Shown here piece after piece: positions 8,511 to 17,470 of a DNA stretch of 64,000 bases; position 1 is the first letter of the stretch; each line of letters opens with the position of its first letter. The stretch is from JAHEME01 sp034435035 (GTDB taxonomy: Bacteria; Chloroflexota; Anaerolineae; Aggregatilineales; UBA3940). A program made the position numbers and the translations under genes. The stretch covers positions 1-64,000 of the forward strand of contig DAOTXW010000079.1 in NCBI GenBank assembly GCA_034435035.1, in the 5' to 3' direction. The notes below the pieces were generated by a model. It did no database searches and was not told where the DNA came from. It saw only the letters and a list, made by a program, of their open reading frames with translations.

Positions 8511-9754
8511 AGTCGCCTATCCTCAGCGGGATGGCCGTCCGGCACCGGAGAGCCCGCGTCTATTCCCTTCTGCGCCAGCAGCTCAGTATAGAGACTGCGA
8601 ATATCTGATACCAGGCGCTCGACACCATATTGCGCCAGTGCCTGCCGGCGCGCCTCCGCCAGCCGCGCAGATTGATCTGATGCCAGAATGTGAATGACTG
8701 CCTGCGCCAATGCCCCGGCGTCGTCCGGCGGCACCAATTCGCCATAGGCGCCACCGCCCAGCACATCGGGAACCCCCCCGACAGCGGTTGCGATAACCGG
8801 GACGCCTGCCGCCATCGCTTCGATGATAGACACGGGGGTACCCTCGTTGCGCGACGAGATCACCAGTGCATCAAGGTCGGCATAGATGGCCGGCAAATCA
8901 TCGCGCCAGCCAGTGAAGTACATACAGTCACTCAGGTTCAGTCTCTCTGCGAGCGCCTTCAGTTCATCAAGGCGTTCGCCCCCACCCACGACAACAAATC
9001 GGGCTTGGGTGATCTGGCTGCGAATTATCTGGGCCGCATTGAAAAAAAGGTCGTGGTTTTTGATCGGCACCAGCCGACCGATAATACCGATCAGCGGCGC
9101 TTCTGTCGAGATTCCCAGCTCGTTCCGGAGGGCGCCCTGCAGAGCATCGGCTCCCGCAAAGGGAGCCAGGTTCAGCCCGAGAGGCAAAACACGGATGCGT
9201 GTCGGCGGGGCGATCCGGAACGCCAGCAAATCGTCACGCAGACCATCGCTGATGGTCAGCACCGCATCAGACAGGCGGGCAGCCGCCCGTTCCAGCCACA
9301 GGAACATCTGTGTGCGCAGCGGGCCGAAGTAGCCGCGGAAGACATGTCCGTGAAATGTATGCACAATCACCGGCACGCGACACACGTAGGCTGCCAGTCG
9401 GCCGATCAGCCCGGCTTTGGCAGTATGTGTATGCACAACCTCCGGTCGCTCGCGCCTGATCAACCGGATCAGATCCACCAACGCGCGCAGGTCACTGAGC
9501 GGGGCGATTTCGCGCTGCATAGTAGAGATGATGATCGGCTCAATGCCCAGATCATGGGCCAGGTAGGTCATGTCGCCTTCGTGCTCCCCGATCTGGCCGG
9601 TCACCAGGGTGGTCCAGAACTGCTCATCACGCAGGGCTCCGGTCAGCAGAGCCACGTGGATCGCTGGCCCGCCGATATTCAGCCGGGCAATAATGCGCAT
9701 CACCCGGATAGGTCTGCCGGACCGGCAATCTGCTGTCTGGGCCTGACGGGTCAT
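8507..9754 (-). CDS. Glycosyltransferase family 4
   Basis: Cytoplasmic retaining glycosyltransferase of GT-B fold, 415 aa. The N-terminal domain begins after about 17 extra residues with the hydrophobic strand VMRIIARLNIGG. The C-terminal domain carries GIIGRLVPIKNH and the E-x7-E nucleotide-sugar motif in EGTPVSIIEAMAAG. The start overlaps the upstream epimerase by ATGA, and its stop overlaps the WecA-type gene the same way. Because it sits directly beside the initiating transferase it may add the second sugar, but this is positional inference. The sugar specificity is not readable. Confidence 0.85.
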   Translation of the reverse strand: MTRQAQTADCRSGRPIRVMRIIARLNIGGPAIHVALLTGALRDEQFWTTLVTGQIGEHEGDMTYLAHDLGIEPIIISTMQREIAPLSDLRALVDLIRLIRRERPEVVHTHTAKAGLIGRLAAYVCRVPVIVHTFHGHVFRGYFGPLRTQMFLWLERAAARLSDAVLTISDGLRDDLLAFRIAPPTRIRVLPLGLNLAPFAGADALQGALRNELGISTEAPLIGIIGRLVPIKNHDLFFNAAQIIRSQITQARFVVVGGGERLDELKALAERLNLSDCMYFTGWRDDLPAIYADLDALVISSRNEGTPVSIIEAMAAGVPVIATAVGGVPDVLGGGAYGELVPPDDAGALAQAVIHILASDQSARLAEARRQALAQYGVERLVSDIRSLYTELLAQKGIDAGSPVPDGHPAEDRRL

Positions 9755-10692
9755 TGTTTGCGATACCAGTCAACGGTAAGACGCACCCCTTCAAGGAAGG
9801 GAATCGTCGGCTCATATCCCATGCGCTGGCGCGCCTTGCTGATATCTGCCCGTGAGTGTCGGATATCACCGGAACGCGCCTCAGCATAGTGAGGCGCAAT
9901 GCCGCAGCCTGTGATCTCCTGCAGGATCTCCACCAGCTGGTTCAGCGAGACCTGCCCCCCGGCTGCCAGATTGAAGACCTCCCCGGACACCTGGTGGGCA
10001 GGCGCCCGCGCAGCCAGCAGATTAGCCGCCACAACGTTGCCAACATAGGTAAAGTCGCGGGTCTGCTCGCCATCCCCATAGATCACCGGTGGCTGCCCGT
10101 GGAGCAGTGCACTGATGAAACGTGGAATCACCGCTGCATAGGCGCTGCCGGGGTCCTGCCGCGGGCCAAACACATTGAAATAGCGCAGGCATACCGTCTC
10201 AAGACCGTAGACATGGGTGAACACCTGGCAGTATCGTTCAGCCGCCATCTTAGCCACCCCATAGGGTGAGATTGGCCGGGGGACCATCGTCTCGGTCTTG
10301 GCCAGATCAGGGTCTTGATCACCATAGATGGAGGAGGAGGAGGCGTAGATCACGCGCCGTACGCCAGCTTCGCGGCTGGCCACCAGCACATGCAGCGTAG
10401 CGTTGACATTCGCCATGTTCGACTCGACCGGGTCAGATACTGAGCGCGGCACAGAAGGGATCGCGCCGTGATGCAGTACCACCTCCATGTCGCGCACAGC
10501 CCGCCGGACGTCATCCAGCACGGTCAGATCGCCTTCCAGCAGATCGATCTGCCCAGTCACGTCGGCCAGGTTTTCCCGCTTACCCGTTGAGAAGTTGTCC
10601 AGCACCCGCACCGCATGGCCCTGCTCCAGCAGGGCCCGCACCAAGTTAGATCCGATGAACCCTGCGCCGCCGGTTATCAGAAAGTTCGTCAC
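9751..10692 (-). CDS. NAD-dependent sugar epimerase/dehydratase (GalE-like SDR)
   Basis: Extended short-chain dehydrogenase, 313 aa. It has an N-terminal Rossmann glycine motif GGAGFIGS, Asp at the end of beta-2 (VLDNFSTG), a Ser/Thr region ASSSSIYGD, the catalytic YGVAK (Tyr-x3-Lys), RYFNVFGPRQ, and GDGEQTRDF in the substrate-binding part. This pattern fits UDP-hexose 4-epimerases and related NDP-sugar-modifying enzymes. The start is GTG with no clear Shine-Dalgarno, 25 bases after the upstream amidotransferase stop. It supplies or edits a nucleotide sugar for the glycan locus. The exact reaction (4-epimerase versus dehydratase or decarboxylase) is not certain. Confidence 0.85.
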   Translation of the reverse strand: MTNFLITGGAGFIGSNLVRALLEQGHAVRVLDNFSTGKRENLADVTGQIDLLEGDLTVLDDVRRAVRDMEVVLHHGAIPSVPRSVSDPVESNMANVNATLHVLVASREAGVRRVIYASSSSIYGDQDPDLAKTETMVPRPISPYGVAKMAAERYCQVFTHVYGLETVCLRYFNVFGPRQDPGSAYAAVIPRFISALLHGQPPVIYGDGEQTRDFTYVGNVVAANLLAARAPAHQVSGEVFNLAAGGQVSLNQLVEILQEITGCGIAPHYAEARSGDIRHSRADISKARQRMGYEPTIPFLEGVRLTVDWYRKQ

Positions 10693-10717
10693 AGTAGATA
10701 GCGTCTCTTACTCAGGT

Positions 10718-12619
10718 TCAAGTGAAGTAGCGCTGCATCCACAGCTCAAATGTCAGCAGGGCCCAGAGCGCCTGCCCGAGATCGCTCCTGCCCTGCTGAT
10801 GCGCATCGAGCATGGCGCGCACGGACTGAATCTGCAAAATCCCACGCCCGGCCGCCGCCGGGCTCAACAGGGTCTGACGCGCAAAGGCTGCCAGCTCACC
10901 GCGAAACCAGGATCCCACCGGCACGCCGAAACCGTGTTTCTGGCGATGGATAATCCCCTCAGGCAACAGACCGCGCAGCGCACGCTTCAGGATGTATTTC
11001 TTCACACCGTGCCTCAGCTTCAGGCGAAGGGGGATGCGCGCGGCGTATTCGAACAGAATATGATCAAGGAAGGGGGCGCGGGCTTCCAGCGAGACAGCCA
11101 TGCTGCACCGATCGACTTTCACCAGCAGGTCTTCCGGTAGATAGGTTTTCAGGTTCACATCCAGCAGCTGCGCCACGGCTTCATCAGCGTGACGGTCATT
11201 GTGCGATGTGAAATAGGTTCGGTAATGCCCCTGAACGGCTTTCTCGCTGCCGGCTCCCACCAGGGCCACCACCCATCGCGAAGGCACATAGCGCACCCAG
11301 CTCAGGTAGCGCTCCGGCATTTCCAGCCCTACCGTCTGCGCAAACCGGCCTGCCCGCCGAATGAGCCCGCGATAGTGCGTCGTCTCGGGCAGTCTATCAA
11401 GAGTATGGGCAACGGCATGCTGCAGCGGCCGCGGTATCCGTTCATACAGCCGACTGAGCTGCGCCGCGCGGAATCGATCGTAGCCGGCGAACAGTTCATC
11501 TCCCCCATCCCCCGTCAACGCTACGGTGACATGCTGGCGCGCCAGCTTGCTGACCAGGTATGTGGGGATGGCCGATGAATCGCCAAATGGCTGGTCGTGG
11601 TGCCATACCAGCTCGCCAACCAGGTTCAGAACATCAGGCCGCACGATGAACTCATGGTGTTCGGTGGCAAACTGCGCAGCGACCTGGCGTGCATAGGGAG
11701 TTTCATCAAACGAAGGCTCGTCTTCAAACCCGATCGAGAAAGTCCTGACCGCGTGAGAGCTGGCCTGCGCCATCAGAGCAACTACAGCCGCCGAGTCCAG
11801 GCCGCCGGACAGAAACGCACCCAGCGGGACATCAGCCAGCATCCGCATCTGCACGGCTTCCCGAAGCTGATTCAGCAAGCCGGAGGTGATTTCCTCCTCA
11901 TCGACTGCTGCATCAACCACTGGATAGGGCGCTTCCCAGAAGGGTTTAATACTCACCTTTGCACTGCCATCGCCCAGATCGGCCGTCAGCAGCATTCCAG
12001 GGCTCAGTTGGTGAATCCCTTCAAACAGCGTATCAGGCGCAGGCGCGTATCCATAGGCAAGATAGTGCGGGATCAGGGATCGGTTGAGGCGGGCTGTCAC
12101 CGCGGGGTGCTGCAGAAGTGCCTTGATCTCTGAGCCGAAGACCAGCCAGCCGGTGTCCTGCCAGTAGTACAGCGGCTTCTCGCCCAGCCTGTCGCGCGCC
12201 AGCACTAGCCGGCGCCGCCGGGCATCCCAGATAGCCAGCGCAAACATGCCACGAAACGGCTGGATAAAGGCCGGCGCACCATGCTGTATATAGGAGCGCA
12301 GGAGCGTCTCGGTATCAGAGTGCGAGAAGAAGCGGTGCCCGGATTCTTCCAGGGAAGCTCGCACACTGCCAAAGTTGTAGACCTCGCCGTTATAGGCGAT
12401 CCAGGTATCCCCTGCTGGATGGACGACATGCATTGGCTGGTGGCCGGCTGCGCTGAGGTCAATCACAGCCAGCCGGGTATTGGCGAGGCCGCACGGTCCG
12501 CACACGACAGCACCGGAGTCGTCTGGCCCCCGGTGTGCCAGTGTCCGCACCATGCGCTCCAGCACACTCTGATCGGCCTGTTGGCCATGGAAGGAAAGCA
12601 TCCCGGCGATACCGCACAT
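10718..12619 (-). CDS. asnB: AsnB-type glutamine-dependent amidotransferase (copy 1)
   Basis: Asparagine-synthetase-family enzyme, 633 aa. Starting at 12619 gives Met-Cys-Gly, where Cys2 becomes the N-terminal nucleophile of the class II glutaminase. A longer reading from 12688 would bury that Cys and is rejected. The glutaminase domain spans about 1-210. The ATP-pyrophosphatase domain follows, with the PP-loop FLSGGLDSA near residue 267 and ALTGDGGDELFAGY downstream. Family members in exopolysaccharide loci are thought to amidate a sugar acid or modify the glycan rather than make asparagine. Copy 2 lies at 25323-27221 in the same locus. The family call is firm; the substrate is inferred from context. 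Confidence 0.92.
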   Translation of the reverse strand: MCGIAGMLSFHGQQADQSVLERMVRTLAHRGPDDSGAVVCGPCGLANTRLAVIDLSAAGHQPMHVVHPAGDTWIAYNGEVYNFGSVRASLEESGHRFFSHSDTETLLRSYIQHGAPAFIQPFRGMFALAIWDARRRRLVLARDRLGEKPLYYWQDTGWLVFGSEIKALLQHPAVTARLNRSLIPHYLAYGYAPAPDTLFEGIHQLSPGMLLTADLGDGSAKVSIKPFWEAPYPVVDAAVDEEEITSGLLNQLREAVQMRMLADVPLGAFLSGGLDSAAVVALMAQASSHAVRTFSIGFEDEPSFDETPYARQVAAQFATEHHEFIVRPDVLNLVGELVWHHDQPFGDSSAIPTYLVSKLARQHVTVALTGDGGDELFAGYDRFRAAQLSRLYERIPRPLQHAVAHTLDRLPETTHYRGLIRRAGRFAQTVGLEMPERYLSWVRYVPSRWVVALVGAGSEKAVQGHYRTYFTSHNDRHADEAVAQLLDVNLKTYLPEDLLVKVDRCSMAVSLEARAPFLDHILFEYAARIPLRLKLRHGVKKYILKRALRGLLPEGIIHRQKHGFGVPVGSWFRGELAAFARQTLLSPAAAGRGILQIQSVRAMLDAHQQGRSDLGQALWALLTFELWMQRYFT

Positions 12620-12644
12620 GGTTAAGCCCTGTTCGCCTGCGCCA

Positions 12645-13763
12645 TCAGGCCGCAGAGAGCACGCTGCGATAGACATCCAGCGTGGCATCGACCATCCGTC
12701 GCACCGAGAACCCTGTCTGCAGGCGCCGGAGTCCGGCCTGTCCCATCGCGATCCGCAGGCTGCTATCGCTCAGGAGGCGATTTAACGCCCCCGCCAGTTC
12801 TGCAGCATCTCCAGGCGCTACCAGCAGGCCCGTTTCCCCATCCACCACGATCTCAGGCAATGCACTGGCGCGGCTGGCTACCAGCGGCACACTGCATCCC
12901 ATTGCTTCCAGAGTGACCAGCCCGAAACCCTCCCATCGTGAAGGCACTGCGATCACATCACAGGCGGGCATTAGACGATATGCGCCCTCGACCCAGCCAG
13001 TAAAGCGCACCGCTTCACGGATAAGCAGCCGGTCAGACTGTGACTCGAGCGCCTTACGTTCCGGGCCATTTCCCACGATCACCAGCTGCGCACCCGGGTG
13101 ATTCTGGCGAACCTGCCAGAATGCATCCAGGAGAACATCAACGCCCTTCTGGCGGATCAGCCGCCCGAAAAACCCGACCAGCAGGGGTTGATCGTCCAGT
13201 CCGAGCAGCGCCCGTGCGCCGGCACGCGCATCAGGGGGTAGCACCGGAGCGTCGAGGCCATAGTGTACCGTTACGAGCCTGTTGGGATCAATGCCTTCGA
13301 CTTCCCGCACAAAATCGGTCAGCGCCCCGGAAATGGCGATCACCCGATCGGCATGGCGCATGGCACGCTGGTTCAGCCAGCGGATCGCGGGAAAGCGCCG
13401 GAAGCGGTCATCATTGTGGCGGGATGACACAGCATGAAGCACTCCAGCCTGGCGGGCAGCCGGAAGCCCGTAGAGATCGGCATGGAGCAAATGCGTGTGC
13501 ACCAGGTCGGGCTGAAGAGCGCGCAGGTGATCTACCAGCCGCCGCATCAGGGTGGTATCGATATGCCCCCGAATAGCGATTGATGCAGCGGGCACCGCAC
13601 AGCTTTGCAGCGCTTCCAGGAAAGCGGGAACCGGTCGATGCGGATCAACCAGCACCAGCATGCGCGCATCGATCCCCTGTTGCCGCAGGCCGGGCAGGAG
13701 GCGGAGCAGATGGCCCTCCGAGCCAGCGATGCCGGTCACTTTGCTCACATGGAGAACGCGCAT
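12645..13763 (-). CDS. Glycosyltransferase family 4
   Basis: GT-B glycosyltransferase of 372 aa. It has N-terminal strand MRVLHVSKVTG with a glycine-rich turn, HTHLLHADLYG (acceptor side), VGFFGRLIRQKG at the start of the C-terminal domain, and the E-x7-E motif in EGFGLVTLEAMGC. The start at 13763 shares one base with the stop of the upstream gene (TGATG), so the 65-residue upstream extension of this frame is not coding. It sits between a GT-C protein and amidotransferase copy 1. Donor and acceptor are unknown. Confidence 0.85.
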   Translation of the reverse strand: MRVLHVSKVTGIAGSEGHLLRLLPGLRQQGIDARMLVLVDPHRPVPAFLEALQSCAVPAASIAIRGHIDTTLMRRLVDHLRALQPDLVHTHLLHADLYGLPAARQAGVLHAVSSRHNDDRFRRFPAIRWLNQRAMRHADRVIAISGALTDFVREVEGIDPNRLVTVHYGLDAPVLPPDARAGARALLGLDDQPLLVGFFGRLIRQKGVDVLLDAFWQVRQNHPGAQLVIVGNGPERKALESQSDRLLIREAVRFTGWVEGAYRLMPACDVIAVPSRWEGFGLVTLEAMGCSVPLVASRASALPEIVVDGETGLLVAPGDAAELAGALNRLLSDSSLRIAMGQAGLRRLQTGFSVRRMVDATLDVYRSVLSAA

Positions 13764-15142
13764 CAGGCAGAGCGCTCCAGGGATGGCAGCCGCCCCGTTT
13801 GACCGGTCAGTTTGCCCCACAGCCGGACGCTGCCAAAAGCAGCCAGCACAGTGAAGGCGAACATTACGGGGAACAGATACCGGGGTTCGATGAGAAGGAG
13901 TGATAATATCGCGGTGCAATAGAGGATCCAGCCCGCCAGGGGCAGGGTACTGCGCCACTGGCTGCGGCTGTAGACCGCGCCGATGACGCCGCCAAGCAAG
14001 CCCCAGAAATGCCAGATATACATCGCCGCCCGGCGGCCCAGGCCCGGGACGCGTAGCAGGTCGCCGGCGTTAGCCTGCCCGGACAGCACGCCGTGTATCA
14101 GATCCCACACCCCGGTTGGCGCAGGATCGACCAGCAGGATGGTGCCGTAGGGCTGGAGATAGGCTTTCAGGGTGTCCCTGATGATGCGGGAGGCCCACCG
14201 GCCGGGAGACAACAGGATGTTGGCCAGCCCTGCACGCAGGTACTCATCTGACCCTATCTCAGCCACGCTGGTGTTGGGTTCAGTCGTCCGCGTGTCCTCC
14301 ATCGCGGTCTCCTCCAGCTCACCGCCGCCAAGCTCGCGGCCATCATCACGGCTGGAAAGCCACAGATGACTGAAGGCTGTGTCGGCTACAGGCAGCCACT
14401 CACCGGCATTGATTGCGGTCCGAACTGTCCAGGGTATGACCAGGGCTAGCATCATCGCGGTCAGCTGGGTTACCCCAAGCAGGGCGCGCCGCTGCCCGGG
14501 CTGCAGCCAGGCATGAATTGCCAGCGCGGCGGGGAACAGTAGAGGAATGGGCCGGGTCAGCACAGCCAGGCCAAGCAGCACGCCAGCCCACCGGTACCCG
14601 GGAAGCGATCCATCGGCGCTGGCCTTCAGATACACAAGCATGAACGCGCAGAACAGCGCAATGAAGAGGGTCTCAGTGGCGATGGCGCCAACCTGGAAGA
14701 TATAGCGAGCGTCAAACGCCTGAGCTACCAGCGCCACGCGCCCGGCCCGTTCGCCAAACAGGTGGGCTGCGATGCGGTAGATGAGCCATACCGAGAGCGT
14801 GTCCACCAGCGCCTGCAGCACGCGGAGGCTGATCAACTGCGCTGCGAGCTGGCTGCGCGGGATGATCGCCATAATCGGCGCCATGAATACAGGGTAAATC
14901 GGCCCGATCGACGTCACGGGGCCGCCGCGGCTATAAAGAAGCCACTTGGGATGACGAGCGATATCGATGTAATACAGAGCATCGCTGGTATGGGGCTCTT
15001 CGGTTGCGAAGGCCAGCGCGACCACAACCAGCCGGAGCGCCAGCGCAGCCACCAGGATGATGAAGATGGCGCGGTTCGCTCTGAGTGCCGTCAGCAGCCG
15101 TGTGCGCCACGTCGAGATGCTACTCACGTCGGGTTGAGTCAA
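13763..15142 (-). CDS. GT-C fold membrane glycosyltransferase (GT39/ArnT-like)
   Basis: Polytopic membrane protein of about 460 aa. A first helix (ALRLVVVALAF) is followed by a short outer loop with TSDALYYIDIA, where the Asp is the likely catalytic acid. About nine further hydrophobic helices follow, with a central loop near residues 240-280 rich in Glu and Thr. The start is uncertain. TTG at 15142 has GGAG seven bases upstream; GTG at 15160 or 15127 is also possible. All of these overlap the upstream DUF2304 gene by 8-41 bases. Its neighbours upstream are DUF2304 and a DPM-like GT2, which together suggest a three-part polyprenyl-phosphate-sugar system. Confidence 0.8.
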   Translation of the reverse strand: MTQPDVSSISTWRTRLLTALRANRAIFIILVAALALRLVVVALAFATEEPHTSDALYYIDIARHPKWLLYSRGGPVTSIGPIYPVFMAPIMAIIPRSQLAAQLISLRVLQALVDTLSVWLIYRIAAHLFGERAGRVALVAQAFDARYIFQVGAIATETLFIALFCAFMLVYLKASADGSLPGYRWAGVLLGLAVLTRPIPLLFPAALAIHAWLQPGQRRALLGVTQLTAMMLALVIPWTVRTAINAGEWLPVADTAFSHLWLSSRDDGRELGGGELEETAMEDTRTTEPNTSVAEIGSDEYLRAGLANILLSPGRWASRIIRDTLKAYLQPYGTILLVDPAPTGVWDLIHGVLSGQANAGDLLRVPGLGRRAAMYIWHFWGLLGGVIGAVYSRSQWRSTLPLAGWILYCTAILSLLLIEPRYLFPVMFAFTVLAAFGSVRLWGKLTGQTGRLPSLERSA

Positions 15143-15506
15143 GCTGGCGCTCCAACTCACGCACGCGCATGCCCAGCAGGGCGATATGCTGGGCAGCCTG
15201 TTTGTTTTCGCGGGTCAGACGCGTGATCACCATGGAGAACTGCAGGAGGATAAGCATCAGCAGCCCGAAGCCAATCACAAACAGGGCGGCTGGCGGGTAA
15301 AAGATTCCCATCTGCTCTGCGATGATATAGAGTACCGTATCCCGGAAGATGGTCAGGAAGATCAACAGCACACAGGTAGCCAGCCACAGTAGCGAATAAT
15401 CTTCGCGGAGGCGGCGCCTCCGCACCAGTTCAATGACCAGGATGAACATAGCCGCCGGGACGGCCAGCATTAGAATCGCCGGTCGGGAAATCTCTTTAAG
15501 CGCCAT
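15120..15506 (-). CDS. DUF2304 small membrane protein
   Basis: Small protein of 128 aa with three hydrophobic helices (about 8-23, 37-55 and 66-88), then a charged amphipathic tail with heptad-like Leu/Ile spacing (about 95-128), probably a short coiled coil. This layout and the REDYSLLWL segment fit DUF2304. The start at 15506 has GGGAGAG upstream and overlaps the preceding GT2 gene by 11 bases. DUF2304 genes commonly accompany DPM-like GT2 genes, and a role in moving or presenting the lipid-linked sugar has been supposed but is unproven. Here it lies between a GT2 and a GT-C gene, which fits that idea. Confidence 0.8.
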   Translation of the reverse strand: MALKEISRPAILMLAVPAAMFILVIELVRRRRLREDYSLLWLATCVLLIFLTIFRDTVLYIIAEQMGIFYPPAALFVIGFGLLMLILLQFSMVITRLTRENKQAAQHIALLGMRVRELERQLDSTRRE

Positions 15507-16218
15507 GGAACTCTCCCGCAACCCGTGGGCGTTCACGCAACAGATCAACCAGGATCGCCAGTATCACCTTGATCATGTAATAGGCGGAGCGCATCGGAGT
15601 GATCGATGACTGGCCACCGTAGCGCGGGTTCATCGTTACCGGAATCTCATGAACCTGCATGCCGATGCGCTTGAATAGCACAACCGATTCTGGCTCCGGG
15701 TAGTCAAAGGGATACTCCGCGGCACAGAACACAAGAGCCCGCCGGTTGAACGCTCGAAACCCCGAGGTGGGATCGGTGACTCGCCGCCCTATAAGCAATG
15801 AGATCAGCTTGGAAAGAACCAGGATCCCGGCGCGACGCGGCCACGGTGTGATGTATCCGCGATCCTCAATATACCGTGACCCGATGACAATATCCGCCCC
15901 GGAACGATCCATCTGCGCGATCAGCTGATTGATCTCCGATGGGTCGTGCTGCCCATCGCCATCGACCTGAACTGCCACGTCATACCCATAGTCACGAGCG
16001 TAGATGAATCCTGTCTGCATCGCCGACCCGATGCCAAGGTTGTACGGCAGGCTTAACACAGTCGCGCCGGATCGCTCTGCGACCAGCGCCGTGGCATCTG
16101 CTGAGCCGTCATCAACCACCACGACATCAGCAGCCGGAACTGCCTCGTGCACCTGCTGAATCACGCGGCCCAGGCTCTCTTCCTCATTAAACGCAGGGAT
16201 GATGACCAGGATGCTCAA
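15496..16218 (-). CDS. Glycosyltransferase family 2, DPM1/polyprenyl-P-sugar synthase-like
   Basis: GT-A enzyme of about 240 aa that in this family transfers a hexose from a nucleotide sugar to a polyprenyl phosphate. It opens with LSILVIIPAFNEEESLG and has VVDDGSADAT (first Asp pair), QVDGDGQHDP (DxD metal site, near residue 95), and a C-terminal stretch of 13 hydrophobic residues, MIKVILAILVDLL, that may bind the membrane face. TTG at 16218 is preferred because GGAGG lies exactly eight bases upstream and the protein then begins like its relatives. A GTG at 16293 would add 25 unremarkable residues and overlap the upstream gene. It likely feeds the downstream GT-C enzyme. Confidence 0.85.
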   Translation of the reverse strand: MSILVIIPAFNEEESLGRVIQQVHEAVPAADVVVVDDGSADATALVAERSGATVLSLPYNLGIGSAMQTGFIYARDYGYDVAVQVDGDGQHDPSEINQLIAQMDRSGADIVIGSRYIEDRGYITPWPRRAGILVLSKLISLLIGRRVTDPTSGFRAFNRRALVFCAAEYPFDYPEPESVVLFKRIGMQVHEIPVTMNPRYGGQSSITPMRSAYYMIKVILAILVDLLRERPRVAGEFHGA

Positions 16219-16273
16219 CGGTCGAGCCTCCACCTGTAGAGCCAGCAATGGGCCAGTCGGGTTCGGTGAGGCT

Positions 16274-17470
16274 TCATGTCGATGCCTTTTCACTGAGAAC
16301 TTCAGCCAACGCGGCTATTACCTGCATGAAGCGCCCGCGCCAGGTATGGCGCTGCGCTTCGGCCATGCGTCGGGCGCTCAATGCATTTCCGTCTGTGAGG
16401 GCTTGTTCCACCATGGCGATGAACTGGTCAGCGCTGCTCGCGACGGCTATTATATCGCCAAACTGGCGGGCCTCGGGCATGTCGACCGAGACAACCGGCT
16501 TACCGGTGGCAAGGTATTCGTACAGCTTAAGCGGACTGCAGTGCTCGGCGACGCCATCAAGTACATACGGATTGACGCAGACGTCGAATGCCTTCACATA
16601 GCGCGGCACTTCCTCGTAGGGAACGCGACCGGTGGTGACAAAATTCGGCAGACCTTCCAGAGGCGCGGTATTTGCCAGCAGATCGCGCGGTCCCACATGG
16701 ACAATGGTCCAATCGGGATGCTCGCGAGCGATACGGCCCAGCAGAGCGGTATCAATCCAGTAGTTCAGGCTGCCCAGATACCCAACAATCGGATGCCTGA
16801 GGCCGGCCAGTGCCTCCGCCACCGGTGTGGCAGGATCGGCCGCCCGGGCAAAATGATCGGCCTCAACCCCATTCGGAATCAGCGCCACACGTCGTGCGCC
16901 GGCCTGCCGGGAATCTCGGAGTGCGGCGGCTGTAACGATCAGCAGATCGCAAACAGCGATCAGCCGCTGTTCCATAGCCTTAATGACCCGCGAGTTGACC
17001 AGCCCGCGCGCGGCTGTGAAATCGTCCACACATTCATAAACGGCAGCGCATTCGCCCATCCGACCCACGAAGTCAGCAGAGTGGGGCGTGTAAGTCCACA
17101 GCACGGGCGCGCGGAAGCCCAGCCTGCGCAGTTGCATCCTCACAACAGGCCGCAGGAGAAGATTGTTGATCGTATTGATGAGGCAGGACATCTGGAAGAA
17201 AGGCAGCACCACCGGCAGCGTGTAGACCCACAGGTTAGGGGCAACCTGCCGTGGCCCCTTCAGCCAGCGCCACGGCCGCGCGAATTGCCGCCGCAGGTCT
17301 ACCAGCCATCCTGCCCAGTGCATCTGCTGCTCCACATACAGCACGCGGTTTCCACTTTCTGCCCACCAGCGGGCGAAGCGGTGTTTGCGCGTCGGCAGAG
17401 CATCCCAATCCTGCGTCGAGAGGATCAGGAAGTCCCGTCCTTCGATGAGCGGAACAGAATACTCAGCCAT
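16274..17470 (-). CDS. GT-B glycosyltransferase, TuaH-like
   Basis: Cytoplasmic glycosyltransferase of 399 aa. The N-terminal part has DFLILSTQDWDAL, RVLYVEQQ and VLWTYTPHSADFVG, and the middle has YECVDDFTA. This N-terminal style is that of the TuaH-like group rather than ordinary GT4. The C-terminal domain has VGYLGSLNYWID and LKLYEYLATGKP. The start at 17470 overlaps the stop of the upstream oxidoreductase in the eight bases ATGGCTGA, so the 32 residues before it are not coding. It is placed in a block with a heparinase-like protein and a two-domain oxidoreductase that often travel together. The sugar is unknown. Confidence 0.8.
   Translation of the reverse strand: MAEYSVPLIEGRDFLILSTQDWDALPTRKHRFARWWAESGNRVLYVEQQMHWAGWLVDLRRQFARPWRWLKGPRQVAPNLWVYTLPVVLPFFQMSCLINTINNLLLRPVVRMQLRRLGFRAPVLWTYTPHSADFVGRMGECAAVYECVDDFTAARGLVNSRVIKAMEQRLIAVCDLLIVTAAALRDSRQAGARRVALIPNGVEADHFARAADPATPVAEALAGLRHPIVGYLGSLNYWIDTALLGRIAREHPDWTIVHVGPRDLLANTAPLEGLPNFVTTGRVPYEEVPRYVKAFDVCVNPYVLDGVAEHCSPLKLYEYLATGKPVVSVDMPEARQFGDIIAVASSADQFIAMVEQALTDGNALSARRMAEAQRHTWRGRFMQVIAALAEVLSEKAST

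Noticed and set aside
12620..12688. Upstream extension of amidotransferase copy 1
   Set aside because: It would put 23 residues before the catalytic Cys, which must be exposed at the N-terminus; it also overlaps the preceding gene.
13764..13958. 65-residue N-terminal extension of the GT4 gene
   Set aside because: It lies inside the upstream GT-C gene, has no recognisable sequence, and the inner ATG forms a TGATG junction.
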